Below, one piece after another: positions 26,331 through 35,721 of a stretch of DNA of 64,000 bases (position 1 is the first letter of the stretch; each line of letters begins with the position of its first letter). Below the pieces are notes generated by a model. The model made no database searches. It was not told where the DNA came from and saw nothing but the letters and a program-made list of their open reading frames with translations. The translations under genes and the position numbers were made by a program. The stretch spans positions 62,001-126,000 of the forward strand of contig CAWGET010000007.1 in the NCBI GenBank assembly GCA_963821715.1, given 5' to 3'. The stretch comes from CAWGET01 sp963821715. Its GTDB lineage: Bacteria > Bacteroidota > Ignavibacteria > Ignavibacteriales > Melioribacteraceae.

Positions 26331-26846
26331 ATGCCGCTTCTTAATATTGAAATAAAAGCTCGATGTCACGATCATACCAAAATAAGGGAAATGTTAAAAC
26401 GCCACAGTGCTGATTATATAGGGACGGATCATCAAATAGATACTTATTTTGAAGCTAAATATGGTCGATTAAAATTGCGGGAAGGTAAGATTGAAAATTA
26501 TCTAATCCATTATAACAGAGAAGACAAATTAGGTCCAAAACAATCGGATATTATTCTTTTCAAAACATATCCAGGCTCAGAGTTAAAAGTTCTTTTAACA
26601 ACAGCGCTTGGAATTTTAGTGGTGATCGATAAGGAAAGAGAAATCTATTTTATCGATAATGTGAAATTCCATATTGACAATGTTAAAGGGTTAGGCGCAT
26701 TTATAGAAATAGAAGCGATTGACAAAAATGGCGATTTAGGAAAAGAAAAATTGTTAGCGCAATGTAATTTATATCTTGATCTATTCGATATTTCGGAAGC
26801 CGATCTAATTTCCGGTTCTTACAGTGATTTATTATTGGGGAAGTGA
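26331..26846 (+). CDS. CYTH-domain protein (class IV adenylate cyclase-like)
   Basis: 171 residues. The N-terminal L-N-I-E-I-K-A-R and the later Q-I-D-T-Y-F, R-L-K-L-R-E and F-I-E-I-E-A motifs are those of the CYTH superfamily, which forms a beta-tunnel binding triphosphates. Members include class IV adenylate cyclases, thiamine triphosphatases and inorganic triphosphatases. The first Glu of the E-x-E-x-K signature is Asn here, a form common in the CyaB-like subgroup. No clear ribosome site precedes the ATG. It stands alone between the sugar operon and the YmdB-like gene. Confidence 0.82.
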   Translation: MPLLNIEIKARCHDHTKIREMLKRHSADYIGTDHQIDTYFEAKYGRLKLREGKIENYLIHYNREDKLGPKQSDIILFKTYPGSELKVLLTTALGILVVIDKEREIYFIDNVKFHIDNVKGLGAFIEIEAIDKNGDLGKEKLLAQCNLYLDLFDISEADLISGSYSDLLLGK

Positions 26847-26998
26847 TTTAGAGCTAATCAAAGATTTTTTATCGAAAGGCAAATGCAACTAATTGAGCTA
26901 CCTTTTTCCATTGTAATATAAAAAATTTATCATTCTCTGTTTTTCCTTCATCTCTTTTCAAAATTCAATATATTTATCATTTAGAAAATTGAGGAATA

Positions 26999-27796
26999 AT
27001 GCATTTAAATATTCTGTTTGTTGGAGATATTGTCGGTAAGACCGGGCTGGATATGGTTTCGATGTGGCTGCCGAGTCTTGAAAAAAAATATAACGCCGAT
27101 ATGATTATCGCAAACGGCGAAAACGCATCTGAAGGGAAAGGCTGCACCGAAAAGGAAGGTAATGTTTTGTTCGGACTGAACGTTAAGGTGATAACCGGCG
27201 GAAATCATACTTGGGATAAACATCAGTCGCAGGATTATCTTAAAAAGGAAAACAGAGTTTTACGCCCGCTGAATTATCCGCGCGGGACTTACGGAAACGG
27301 TTTTCATATTGCAGATACAAAGAAAGGGAAAGTCGGAGTTTTGAATTTACAGGGAAGAGCTTTTATGGCTTCAATCGATTGCCCATTTCGTGCGGCGGAT
27401 TGGGCGGTTAATAAAATTAGAGAGCAAACCAAGGTAATTATTGTCGATTTTCACGCGGAAGCCACGGCGGAAAAATTAGCGTTGGCAAATTATCTTGACG
27501 GTAAAGTGAGCGCCGTTATCGGAACACATACGCACATCCAAACGGCGGACGAACGAATTTTAACTAACGGAACCGGCTACATAACCGACAGCGGAATGAC
27601 CGGACCTTACGATTCGGTGATAGGGATGAAAACCGAAGCGGCGATAAACAGATTTCTCTATCAGACGCCGCAGAAATACCAGGTTGCTTCGGAGAATAAT
27701 CATCTTTGCGGACTTTTTGTTAAGGCGGATATCGAAACCGGAAAGACTTCTGAAATTGAAAGATTCATCATTCCGGAATTTGATAGAAGCAGATAA
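26999..27796 (+). CDS. YmdB-family metallophosphoesterase
   Basis: 265 residues, the usual length of the TIGR00282 family. Metal-binding motifs are visible in order: V-G-D-I-V-G-K-T-G, N-G-E-N-A-S-E-G-K-G, G-G-N-H-T-W-D-K and G-T-H-T-H-I-Q-T-A-D, closed by T-D-S-G-M-T-G-P. The Bacillus protein is a 2',3'-cAMP phosphodiesterase affecting biofilm and motility genes. The ATG follows a GAGGAATA site. It heads a run with folD (26-base gap), deoC, a HicB-like gene, an RNA methyltransferase and aroA, so it may be transcribed with them. Confidence 0.92.
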   Translation: MHLNILFVGDIVGKTGLDMVSMWLPSLEKKYNADMIIANGENASEGKGCTEKEGNVLFGLNVKVITGGNHTWDKHQSQDYLKKENRVLRPLNYPRGTYGNGFHIADTKKGKVGVLNLQGRAFMASIDCPFRAADWAVNKIREQTKVIIVDFHAEATAEKLALANYLDGKVSAVIGTHTHIQTADERILTNGTGYITDSGMTGPYDSVIGMKTEAAINRFLYQTPQKYQVASENNHLCGLFVKADIETGKTSEIERFIIPEFDRSR

Positions 27797-27822
27797 TCAA
27801 AAAATATTATGGATTTTTACTA

Positions 27823-28710
27823 ATGGAATTGATCGACGGGAAAAAAGTTGCGGAAGATATCCGCGCCGAACTGAAAATTGAAATTGAAAATTTAAAAGAG
27901 AAAAATGATAAAGTCCCCGGACTTGTAGCGATTTTGGTCGGCGAAGATCCCGCTTCGCAAATTTATGTAAAAATGAAAAGTAAAGCTTGTTCGGAAGTAG
28001 GGATTAAAAGCAAGATAGAAAATCGAGACGCGGATATAAGCGAAGATGAATTATTGGATTTGGTTGAGAGCTATAACCAGAACGATGAATATCACGGGAT
28101 TTTAGTCCAGCTGCCGTTGCCGGACCATATTGATGAAAGCAAAGTTTTAGAAACTGTAAGTCCGGCTAAAGACGTTGATGGATTTCATCCTATAAATATG
28201 GGCAAATTGGTCGTTGGTAAAGATACGTTTTTCCCTTCGACTCCGAATGGAATTTTTGAACTGCTGAAGCGATATGATATCGAGACAAAAGGGAAACACG
28301 TTGTTGTTGTGGGACGGAGCAACATTGTCGGAAAGCCGATCGCGAATATGATGGTTCAAAAAAAGGATCATGCAAATTCGGTAGTAACAATTTGTCATTC
28401 TGCCGCAAGCGATTTGAAACATTATACACAGGACGCCGACATTTTAATTGCCGCGATAGGACGGGCTAAATTCATTACAGCCGAAATGGTTAAAGATGGC
28501 GCGGTTGTAATTGACGTTGGAATTAACCGGGTTGAAGATTCGAGCGCTAAGAAAGGATACAGAATAGTTGGCGATGTTGATTTTGAAAATGTTTCAAAAA
28601 AAGTATCTTACATAACGCCGGTTCCAAAGGGAGTTGGACCAATGACAATTGCGATGCTGTTAAAAAATACATTTAAAGCGTTTAAAAGTTTGGAAAAGTT
28701 AGATGGATAA
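27823..28710 (+). CDS. folD: Methylenetetrahydrofolate dehydrogenase/cyclohydrolase FolD
   Basis: Bifunctional cytoplasmic enzyme interconverting 5,10-methylene- and 10-formyl-tetrahydrofolate, 295 residues. Signature segments: Y-V-K-M-K-S-K-A-C (with the catalytic Lys), Q-L-P-L-P-D-H, K-D-V-D-G-F-H-P, the NADP-binding G-R-S-N-I-V-G-K-P, and the C-terminal T-P-V-P-K-G-V-G-P-M-T. The formyl-folate it makes feeds purN and purH, present later in the window. It overlaps deoC by eight bases. Confidence 0.96.
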   Translation: MELIDGKKVAEDIRAELKIEIENLKEKNDKVPGLVAILVGEDPASQIYVKMKSKACSEVGIKSKIENRDADISEDELLDLVESYNQNDEYHGILVQLPLPDHIDESKVLETVSPAKDVDGFHPINMGKLVVGKDTFFPSTPNGIFELLKRYDIETKGKHVVVVGRSNIVGKPIANMMVQKKDHANSVVTICHSAASDLKHYTQDADILIAAIGRAKFITAEMVKDGAVVIDVGINRVEDSSAKKGYRIVGDVDFENVSKKVSYITPVPKGVGPMTIAMLLKNTFKAFKSLEKLDG

Positions 28711-29596
28711 AATCGAACTTAAAAAACTTGACGGTTCCAAGATCGATAGAATTATTTCCGAGGTTTTTACAGAGAAAGCCTTACGAGATTTTTACTGCTC
28801 AGGAAATACTTGCGAAGGGTGGGAACGGAATATCGTCGATCAGCCGCAAGCTGTAAAAAATATAATCAATAACGGCGCGGACCGCGTTGCCGCCGGATTG
28901 GGAATCGGGGAAAATTTACCCGACCAAAATTTAGCGCCGTATATAGACCACACTTTATTAAAGCCGGATGCGACGCCGGACGATATAAAAAAATTGTGCG
29001 AAGAAGCGCGTGAATATGTTTTCGCTTCGGTTTGTATTAATCCGGGTTATGTTAAAATGTGCAGCGATCTTTTAAAAAATTCAAGAGTGAAAGTCTGCAC
29101 TGTTATCGGCTTTCCTTTGGGCGCAACAACTACCCGCATAAAAAGATTGGAAGCCGAGGAAGCGATTGAAAACGGCGCCGAAGAAATCGATATGGTAATG
29201 AACATCGGGATGTTAAAGCAGGGCGAATATGAATATGTTTTTGAAGATATTAACCAGGTTGTATTGGCTGCAAAAAGAAAAAGATTGATATGCAAAGTAA
29301 TTATTGAAACAGCTTTATTAACGGACGATGAAAAAGTTCGCGCTTGTTTGATAAGCAAATCCGCAAAGGCAGATTTTGTTAAGACGTCAACCGGATTCAG
29401 CAAAGGAGGAGCTACAGCAGGCGATGTAGCTTTGATGAAATATGTCGTCGGAAGTTCGGTTGGAGTTAAAGCATCCGGAGGAATTAGGTCTTTCGAAGAC
29501 GCGGAGAAAATGATTGCAAGCGGAGCGGATAGAATAGGCGCGAGCGCTAGCGTAAAAATTGTGAACAGGGAAGAAACGAAAGCCGCGGGTTATTGA
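28703..29596 (+). CDS. deoC: Deoxyribose-phosphate aldolase, N-terminally extended
   Basis: Class I aldolase splitting 2-deoxyribose 5-phosphate to glyceraldehyde 3-phosphate and acetaldehyde. The TIM barrel begins near residue 78 (Y-I-D-H-T-L-L-K-P) and the Schiff-base Lys227 lies in F-V-K-T-S-T-G-F-S. An N-terminal extension of about 75 residues carries two cysteines (Cys32 and Cys37, in Y-C-S-G-N-T-C-E-G-W) and the phrase N-G-A-D-R-V-A-A-G-L-G. Similar extensions are known in a subgroup of DeoC proteins; this one looks like a reduced cysteine motif. Coupled to folD by an overlap, and its stop overlaps the next start by one base. Confidence 0.95.
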   Translation: MDKIELKKLDGSKIDRIISEVFTEKALRDFYCSGNTCEGWERNIVDQPQAVKNIINNGADRVAAGLGIGENLPDQNLAPYIDHTLLKPDATPDDIKKLCEEAREYVFASVCINPGYVKMCSDLLKNSRVKVCTVIGFPLGATTTRIKRLEAEEAIENGAEEIDMVMNIGMLKQGEYEYVFEDINQVVLAAKRKRLICKVIIETALLTDDEKVRACLISKSAKADFVKTSTGFSKGGATAGDVALMKYVVGSSVGVKASGGIRSFEDAEKMIASGADRIGASASVKIVNREETKAAGY

Positions 29597-29820
29597 TGGT
29601 TTTGGATTTAATTGTGGTAAAAACAGAAGATGGATTTACCGGAGAAGTTCCGTCGATAAAAGGATGTGAAAGCTGGGCGCACGAGGAAGAGGAGGTAATC
29701 GATAAATCCTTAGAATTGCTGAATTATTATTTGAACCTTCCGGAGGAATCAGAGATTAAAGTTGATAAAGCGCGAAGAAATAAAAACAGAACAGTTTACA
29801 AATTAGTTTTTGAAAAGTAA
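29596..29820 (+). CDS. Small HicB-like protein without a HicA partner
   Basis: 74 residues from ATG 29596, which overlaps the last base of the deoC stop (TGATG). The first part (V-V-K-T-E-D-G-F-T-G-E-V-P-S-I-K-G-C-E-S-W-A) followed by a helix (E-E-E-V-I-D-K-S-L-E-L-L-N-Y-Y-L) has the ferredoxin-like partial RNase H layout of HicB antitoxins, but there is no DNA-binding C-terminal domain and no HicA toxin gene on either side. Probably an orphan HicB/UPF0150-type protein; function not known. Confidence 0.7.
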   Translation: MVLDLIVVKTEDGFTGEVPSIKGCESWAHEEEEVIDKSLELLNYYLNLPEESEIKVDKARRNKNRTVYKLVFEK

Positions 29821-29822
29821 TC

Positions 29823-30395
29823 GTGCGTAAATTTAAAACCGAACGACGTCTCGAAAAAATTACAAACGCAGTAAAAGCCCGCCAGCATTCGCTAAGATTG
29901 ATTTTGGAAAACATACACGATCCGCACAACGTAAGCGCGATTTACCGAACTTGCGACGCAGCGGGAATTCCAAAAGTAGATCTCCTTTACAATGTTGAGA
30001 AATTTCCAAGAGTAAGTATGGTAACTTCCGCTTCGGCATTTAAATGGATTGAAACGGAAAAATTTTCTGAAACAGAAAAATGTTTCTCCTCATTAAAAAA
30101 AGAAGGCTTTAAAATCCTCGCAACCAAAATCGCAAAAGAAGCAAAAGACATACATCAAATAGATTTTACAAAAAAGACGGCGATAGTTTTAGGCAATGAA
30201 CATCGGGGTATTTCGGAAGACGTTGAAAAATTGGCGGATGAATTGATTTACATACCGATGTTCGGGATGGTGCAGAGTTTAAACGTTTCTGTTTCGAATG
30301 CGATTATTTTATACGAAGCTCTGCGGCAAAGAAAAGCCGCCGGAATGTATGACGAAAGCGAATTTGGAACCGGAAGCGCTCGAACAAATAATTGA
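29823..30395 (+). CDS. SpoU/TrmH-family RNA 2'-O-methyltransferase
   Basis: SPOUT (trefoil-knot) methyltransferase, 190 residues, transferring methyl from SAM to a ribose 2'-OH. Three motifs are seen: N-I-H-D-P-H-N-V-S-A-I-Y-R-T-C-D near residue 35, the knot segment V-L-G-N-E-H-R-G-I-S, and I-P-M-F-G-M-V-Q-S-L-N-V-S-V-S. Length and motifs agree best with TrmH (tRNA Gm18), but rRNA targets cannot be excluded. Start is GTG at 29823, two bases after the HicB-like stop; aroA begins three bases after its own stop. Confidence 0.9.
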   Translation: MRKFKTERRLEKITNAVKARQHSLRLILENIHDPHNVSAIYRTCDAAGIPKVDLLYNVEKFPRVSMVTSASAFKWIETEKFSETEKCFSSLKKEGFKILATKIAKEAKDIHQIDFTKKTAIVLGNEHRGISEDVEKLADELIYIPMFGMVQSLNVSVSNAIILYEALRQRKAAGMYDESEFGTGSARTNN

Positions 30396-30398
30396 CCA

Positions 30399-31688
30399 AT
30401 GGTGCGCAAAATAAAATTCAGTAAAATCAATAATATAAGTGGAACGCTCTACTTACCGGGTGATAAATCAATCTCGCATCGCGCGTTGATTTTTTCGGCG
30501 ATGGCTGACGGCGTTTCAATTATTGAAAATTTATCAAATTCCGAAGACGTTAAATCGACAAAAAAATGTTTAACGGAATTAGGCACCGACATTTGGCTGG
30601 AAGATAATTTAGTTAAAGTTAGAGGAGTTGGATTTAAAGGATTTCGTAAACCGAAAAAAGATTTGGACGCCGGAAATTCAGGGACGACTGCTAGACTTTT
30701 AAGCGGACTTTTAACGGCACAAGACTTTGAATCAAAAATTACGGGTGACGAATCCTTGAGCAGTCGCCCGATGAAAAGAATAATCGATCCGCTAATTGAA
30801 ATGGGCTCGGGAATCAAATCCACTGAAAAATTTACTTTACCTGTTGAAATATTTTCTTCAAAAAAATTAAAAAGCATTTCTTATACAATGCCGGTTGCAA
30901 GCGCGCAAGTTAAGAGCGCTTTAATTCTTGCCGGACTTCATCTTGATGTAACATCCGAAATCATTGAAGAAAAAGAAACACGCGATCATACGGAAAGAAT
31001 GCTTGGATTAAAAGTTGAGGAAAATTCCGGAATTAAAAAAATCTACTTTTCAAAAAAAGATTATCCGACTCCTAAAAAATATTTTGTTCCATCGGATATT
31101 TCAACTGCTTCATTTTTTATTGTTCTTGGATTACTGACTAAAAATTCAGAATTGACGATTAAAAATATTTCCCTGAATAGGACCAGAACCGGACTTCTGA
31201 ATATATTAAAAAAGATGGGAGCCGATATAGAAGTCACAAATAGAAGTTCGAGTAATTCAGAAGAGTTCGGCGATTTAATTGTAAAAAGCAGCAAGTTGAA
31301 AAATATTGAAATTGAAGAAACGCAAATTCCAAACATCATCGATGAAATTCCCATTCTCGCAATTGCCGGAATTTTTGCCGAAGGGGAATTTAAGATATCC
31401 GGAGCAGAAGAATTGAGATTCAAAGAATCTGACAGAATAAACGCAGTCTGTTCCAATCTAAAATTATTAGGTTTGGATATTCATGAATCGAAAGACGGTT
31501 TTACTATATCCGGATCGATCAAAAATAGTAAAACGGAATTTGACAGTTTGGGCGATCATCGTATAGCAATGAGTTTTGCGATTCTTTCTTCCTTGCTGGA
31601 TGGAGATTATTCAATCAACAATTTTGAATGCGTAAAAATTTCCAATCCGCAATTCCTGAAACAATTAGAGGGAATTTCCTTTAAATAA
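30399..31688 (+). CDS. aroA: 3-phosphoshikimate 1-carboxyvinyltransferase (EPSP synthase)
   Basis: Shikimate-pathway enzyme joining phosphoenolpyruvate to shikimate 3-phosphate, 429 residues, standard length. The N-terminal L-P-G-D-K-S-I-S-H-R and G-N-S-G-T-T-A-R-L-L binding loops are intact, as are L-R-F-K-E-S-D-R and G-D-H-R-I-A-M-S near the C-terminus. No other aromatic-pathway gene is in the window. It ends the folD-aroA run; a weak hairpin overlaps its stop codon. Confidence 0.96.
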   Translation: MVRKIKFSKINNISGTLYLPGDKSISHRALIFSAMADGVSIIENLSNSEDVKSTKKCLTELGTDIWLEDNLVKVRGVGFKGFRKPKKDLDAGNSGTTARLLSGLLTAQDFESKITGDESLSSRPMKRIIDPLIEMGSGIKSTEKFTLPVEIFSSKKLKSISYTMPVASAQVKSALILAGLHLDVTSEIIEEKETRDHTERMLGLKVEENSGIKKIYFSKKDYPTPKKYFVPSDISTASFFIVLGLLTKNSELTIKNISLNRTRTGLLNILKKMGADIEVTNRSSSNSEEFGDLIVKSSKLKNIEIEETQIPNIIDEIPILAIAGIFAEGEFKISGAEELRFKESDRINAVCSNLKLLGLDIHESKDGFTISGSIKNSKTEFDSLGDHRIAMSFAILSSLLDGDYSINNFECVKISNPQFLKQLEGISFK

Positions 31689-31714
31689 ACTGAAAAATTT
31701 TGTGATTCAGTTTA
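31686..31714 (+). terminator. Weak AT-rich hairpin at the aroA stop
   Basis: TAAACTGAA (31686-31694) pairs with TTCAGTTTA (31706-31714) over an 11-base loop; the left arm includes the stop codon. No T-run follows, so termination, if any, would be inefficient. Could also be chance in AT-rich DNA. Confidence 0.25.
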
Positions 31715-31774
31715 TCCTTGCAATAAAATCCCTTTCCAATTAGATTTAAATTTTAAACTAATGTTTCATCTCTA

Positions 31775-34700
31775 TTGAATCTCTTATCAAAATTAAAATA
31801 TATTATTTTCATTGTTGTTTTGCTCCCGCCTTATATCCATTCGCAGAGTTACGATAATATAATTTCTGTCCGCGATACTTTTGCTATAAATCTTGAAAAT
31901 GAATATCCGCTTTCCGCAACAAATGTAATTTCAAATTCTGATTCGGTTTTTTTAAATCAGAGATTGATTGACCCGAGTTTGTATAAAATTCATCAGAATA
32001 AAATGCTTTTATTTCTTTCCGATAGTTTGGAATATTTTATCAGCGATACGATATATGTACGCTATAAAGCATTGGATTTCGGACTAAAGAAAAATTACAA
32101 GCGCAGAGAGTTGGTGCGAAAAGTTGACGAATCCGGAGACACCATATCAGTAATTAAATCTACTAAACCGGTTTTATCTTCAACCGCAATTTTTGGCGAA
32201 GAAATGAACAAAAGCGGATCCCTGATTAGAGGATTCACGGTTGGTACCACAAAGGATTTTTCTCTCAACAGCGGATTGCGATTACAGCTATCAGGAAAAT
32301 TAACGAACGAAATAGATATAGTCGCTGCTCTTACAGATGAGAACACACCAATACAGCCTGAAGGGAACACCGAAAGCCTTGATGAACTTGACAAAGTCTT
32401 TATTGAAGTAAAACATCCAAATGCGATTGCAACCTTCGGGGATTACGATTATATAGAAACCGGAGGAGAGTTCGGTTCGATCAACAGAAAACTTGAGGGA
32501 TTGAAGGCGCAGGGATTTTATAAAAATCAATACGGCCAGGCTGCGATTGCCGGAGCGCGCGGAAAGTTTACTACAAATTTTTTCAATGGTCTTGAAGGCG
32601 TGCAAGGTCCTTACAGACTGACCGGTCAAAATAATGAAAGAAATATAATTATTATAGCGGGAAGCGAAGAAGTTTTTATTGACGGGCAAAAGCTAAAGCG
32701 TGGTGAAGCGAACGATTATGTTATCGATTATTCGAATGCAGAAATTACTTTTACACCTCAGCGACTCATCACTTCCGCCTCAAGAATAAATGTGGATTTT
32801 GAATACACCGATAGGCAGTTTAAACGTAATTTTTTAGGAGCGAATTACTCGGGAAATTATCTCAATGAGAATCTGATTGTCAGCTTCGACTATTACCGTG
32901 AGAATGACGATGAGAATAATCCAGTGGATGTAGAGATCTCCGATGAGGATTTGAGAATTTTGGAAATTGCAGGCGATAATCAGAATCTTGCCGCGAGATC
33001 CGGAATAACGTTAGCTCAGCCGGACTCTCTCGGCATTACGCGCGGAACATATATTAAGATCGATACAACAATTAATGAACAACCGTTCAGTTATTACGTT
33101 TATGCGCCGGGACAACCGGAAGCACTTTACAATGTTAGGTTTTCGTACGTGGGCGAAGGAAAAGGAAATTACATAAAACAGAGTCTGGGAAATTACAAGT
33201 TTGCCGGAATAAATGGCGGATCATATTTGCCTATCCGTTTTCTACCTCTTCCTCAATCTTTACAGCTTGGGAATTTACGATTAGCTTCAAAACTAACTGA
33301 TGGCATAAAACTAAATCTTGAATTGGCTGGAAGTATTTTTGACCGGAATAGATTTTCCAATTTAGACGATGATAACAACAATGGTTATGCGAGGAATATT
33401 TTCTTTTTGATTGAACCGAGGGAATTAAATGTTTTAGGTAATAGTTTAGGAAGTGCCGGGATTACTTTTAAAGATCGTTACATTGAGAACCGATTCAATT
33501 CATTAGATCGAATTAATGAAGTAGAATTTGAAAGATACTATAACTTACCCGCCGGAGCTTCGGGAAGTGAAACTTTGCGTGAATTCGGATTAGATCTTCT
33601 TCCTTTCAACGGGCTGAACGTTAAATCCAAATATGGTCTTGTTAAAAAAGGAAGTTACTTCAGTTCCAACAGATATTTTAGCGAAGCTAATTTGTTAACA
33701 GGTTTTATTTCGGCAAAATATAATTTTGATTATGTAGAATCGGACAACAATTTAATAAAAACTGATTGGCTGCGGCAAAATGGTAATGTAACTTCTACGT
33801 ATAAAAAATTAAATCCTGGAATAGAGTTTCTCTATGAAAAAAAGAAAGATAACTTAAGGAGTAGAGATTCGCTGTTAAATACCAGCCTTAGATATGAGGA
33901 AATATCGCCGTTCATCACAATCGCCGCGGTATCGGGATTTGACGCGACGGGAAAAATTTCTTTTAGAAATGAATACTTCCCGGTGAATGGAGAAATGGTT
34001 AAAGAATCGGAAGCAGTTACAAAAAGTATAAATTTAAATTACAGAGGAAGTCGGAAAGTGACTTCGCTATTGAGCGTTGTTGTCAGAAATAAAAATATAA
34101 CAGAGCAATTTAAGCGAAAAGGAATTGCCGATAACGAAACGATCCTAATCAGATCTCAAACAAGGGCTAATTTGTTTAATGATTTTTTAACCGGAGACCT
34201 TTTTTATGAAACCGCAACGTTACGTACAGCCAAGCTGGAAAGAGTGTTTATAAGGGTTCCCGTTGGGACAGGAAATTTTATTTATCTCGGTGATGTAAAT
34301 GAAAACGGAATTGCCGATGAGGAAGAATATGAACCGGCAATTTACGACGCCGACTATATTCAACTGACCGTTCCTACTGATGAACTTTTTCCCGTAATTG
34401 ATCTTAAATTTAATTCAAGATTGGAATTTACTTTCGCCAAAATTTTTGAAAAGTCAAAAAATTTAGTTGCAAAAATTTTGAATCCGGTATCGACAGAAAC
34501 GATGTTCAGGGTTGAAGAGAACAGCAGGGAAGTGAATACGGAAAAAATTTATCTACTGGACTTTTCAAATTTCCTAAACGATTCTACAACTATCAGAGGT
34601 TTTAATTTTTTTCAACATGATTTTCATCTTTACAAAAACCAAAACGATTTTTCATTAAGATTTCGTTACACTCAGAGAAAATCTTTAAATCAATACAGCG

Positions 34701-35242
34701 CCGGGCTCGAAGAAAGTTACTTTCGGGAAAGGAGTGTTCGTCTAAAATTTAGAGTTGCAGAGGAGATCGGCAACCTGACGGAATATATTCATCAGTCGGA
34801 TAATCTTTCGGCGCCTTCAAATTTTAACAGGTCCAGGATATCGACCAACAATGAAATATCGAGCGATTTTTCATATCGTCCGGAGCGTAACATTGAAATC
34901 GGGTTTAAATTTCGAGTAGGACGAAATATCGATTACTATCCCAAAACTCCGACTGAAATAAATCTTAACTCCGAGTTAGTCAGAATAAATTATTCAATCG
35001 CGAATAAAGGACGGCTTCGAATTGAATTGGAACGAACGGAATTAACAGCAAATACAACTCGGAATGTTATCCCTTTTGAAATATTAAAAGGAAATTTACT
35101 TGGTAAAAATTATTTTGGAAGAGTAAATTTTGATTACCGTGTAGCCGGAAATCTTCAAACGACGATTGCCTATGACGCTAGAATACAGGGCGAAAACAAA
35201 ACGGTGCACACGTTAAGAGCGGAAGCGAGAGCATTTTTCTAA
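31775..35242 (+). CDS. Predicted outer-membrane beta-barrel protein, SprA-like segment
   Basis: 1155 residues, TTG start, signal peptide (about 1-23, ending I-H-S-Q). Residues about 144-235 (G-S-L-I-R-G-F-T-V-G..., L-Q-L-S-G-K-L, P-I-Q-P-E-G-N-T, L-D-K-V-F-I-E-V) resemble a segment I know from the T9SS translocon SprA and related large Bacteroidota surface proteins; the rest alternates polar and aromatic residues as long barrel strands do, and ends with an aromatic residue (A-R-A-F-F). It is far shorter than SprA (over 2000 residues), so it is not the translocon itself. No T9SS tail. Monocistronic or paired with the Nudix gene eleven bases on. Function unknown. Confidence 0.65.
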   Translation: MNLLSKLKYIIFIVVLLPPYIHSQSYDNIISVRDTFAINLENEYPLSATNVISNSDSVFLNQRLIDPSLYKIHQNKMLLFLSDSLEYFISDTIYVRYKALDFGLKKNYKRRELVRKVDESGDTISVIKSTKPVLSSTAIFGEEMNKSGSLIRGFTVGTTKDFSLNSGLRLQLSGKLTNEIDIVAALTDENTPIQPEGNTESLDELDKVFIEVKHPNAIATFGDYDYIETGGEFGSINRKLEGLKAQGFYKNQYGQAAIAGARGKFTTNFFNGLEGVQGPYRLTGQNNERNIIIIAGSEEVFIDGQKLKRGEANDYVIDYSNAEITFTPQRLITSASRINVDFEYTDRQFKRNFLGANYSGNYLNENLIVSFDYYRENDDENNPVDVEISDEDLRILEIAGDNQNLAARSGITLAQPDSLGITRGTYIKIDTTINEQPFSYYVYAPGQPEALYNVRFSYVGEGKGNYIKQSLGNYKFAGINGGSYLPIRFLPLPQSLQLGNLRLASKLTDGIKLNLELAGSIFDRNRFSNLDDDNNNGYARNIFFLIEPRELNVLGNSLGSAGITFKDRYIENRFNSLDRINEVEFERYYNLPAGASGSETLREFGLDLLPFNGLNVKSKYGLVKKGSYFSSNRYFSEANLLTGFISAKYNFDYVESDNNLIKTDWLRQNGNVTSTYKKLNPGIEFLYEKKKDNLRSRDSLLNTSLRYEEISPFITIAAVSGFDATGKISFRNEYFPVNGEMVKESEAVTKSINLNYRGSRKVTSLLSVVVRNKNITEQFKRKGIADNETILIRSQTRANLFNDFLTGDLFYETATLRTAKLERVFIRVPVGTGNFIYLGDVNENGIADEEEYEPAIYDADYIQLTVPTDELFPVIDLKFNSRLEFTFAKIFEKSKNLVAKILNPVSTETMFRVEENSREVNTEKIYLLDFSNFLNDSTTIRGFNFFQHDFHLYKNQNDFSLRFRYTQRKSLNQYSAGLEESYFRERSVRLKFRVAEEIGNLTEYIHQSDNLSAPSNFNRSRISTNNEISSDFSYRPERNIEIGFKFRVGRNIDYYPKTPTEINLNSELVRINYSIANKGRLRIELERTELTANTTRNVIPFEILKGNLLGKNYFGRVNFDYRVAGNLQTTIAYDARIQGENKTVHTLRAEARAFF

Positions 35243-35253
35243 AAGGAGCATTG

Positions 35254-35721
35254 ATGAAAATAACTTCTTATTTAATTGAAGCGCACATTTTTAGAGTGAA
35301 GGAAAATCAGCTGGAATTCCTTTTGATGAAAAGAGCCGGACATAAAATTTTTCCGGGAGTTTGGCAAATGGTAACAGGCAATATCAATCAAAATGAAAAG
35401 GCGTATGAAACGGCGCTTCGGGAAATTAAAGAAGAAACAGGGTTAATACCTAAAGAGTTTTGGGTCGCGCCAAATGTAAATTCTTTTTATTCGGCTGACG
35501 ATGATTCCGTTTGTATTATTCCGGTCTTCGCGGCAAAGGTCGCTCGCTCTTCAATTATCAGATTATCAGAAGAACATGTAGAGTACAAATGGCTGCAAAA
35601 AGAGGAAGCTAAAAAACTTCTTGCATGGCAGGGTCAAAGAGATTCGGTTGATATTATTCAGGAATACTTTTCTTCTGAAAAAAGTTTTTTAGAATTTGTT
35701 AAAGTATCAGTTCAATTATAA
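35254..35721 (+). CDS. Nudix hydrolase
   Basis: 155 residues from ATG 35254 (a TTG lies one codon earlier); AAAAGGAG is the ribosome site. The Nudix box G-x5-E-x7-R-E-x-x-E-E-x-G is complete (G-N-I-N-Q-N-E ... R-E-I-K-E-E-T-G-L), so it should hydrolyse a nucleoside diphosphate-linked or triphosphate substrate. The F-P-G-V-W-Q-M-V-T-G lead-in and W-Q-G-Q-R-D near the end recall dihydroneopterin triphosphate pyrophosphatases, but substrate assignment from sequence is unsafe. Confidence 0.88.
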   Translation: MKITSYLIEAHIFRVKENQLEFLLMKRAGHKIFPGVWQMVTGNINQNEKAYETALREIKEETGLIPKEFWVAPNVNSFYSADDDSVCIIPVFAAKVARSSIIRLSEEHVEYKWLQKEEAKKLLAWQGQRDSVDIIQEYFSSEKSFLEFVKVSVQL

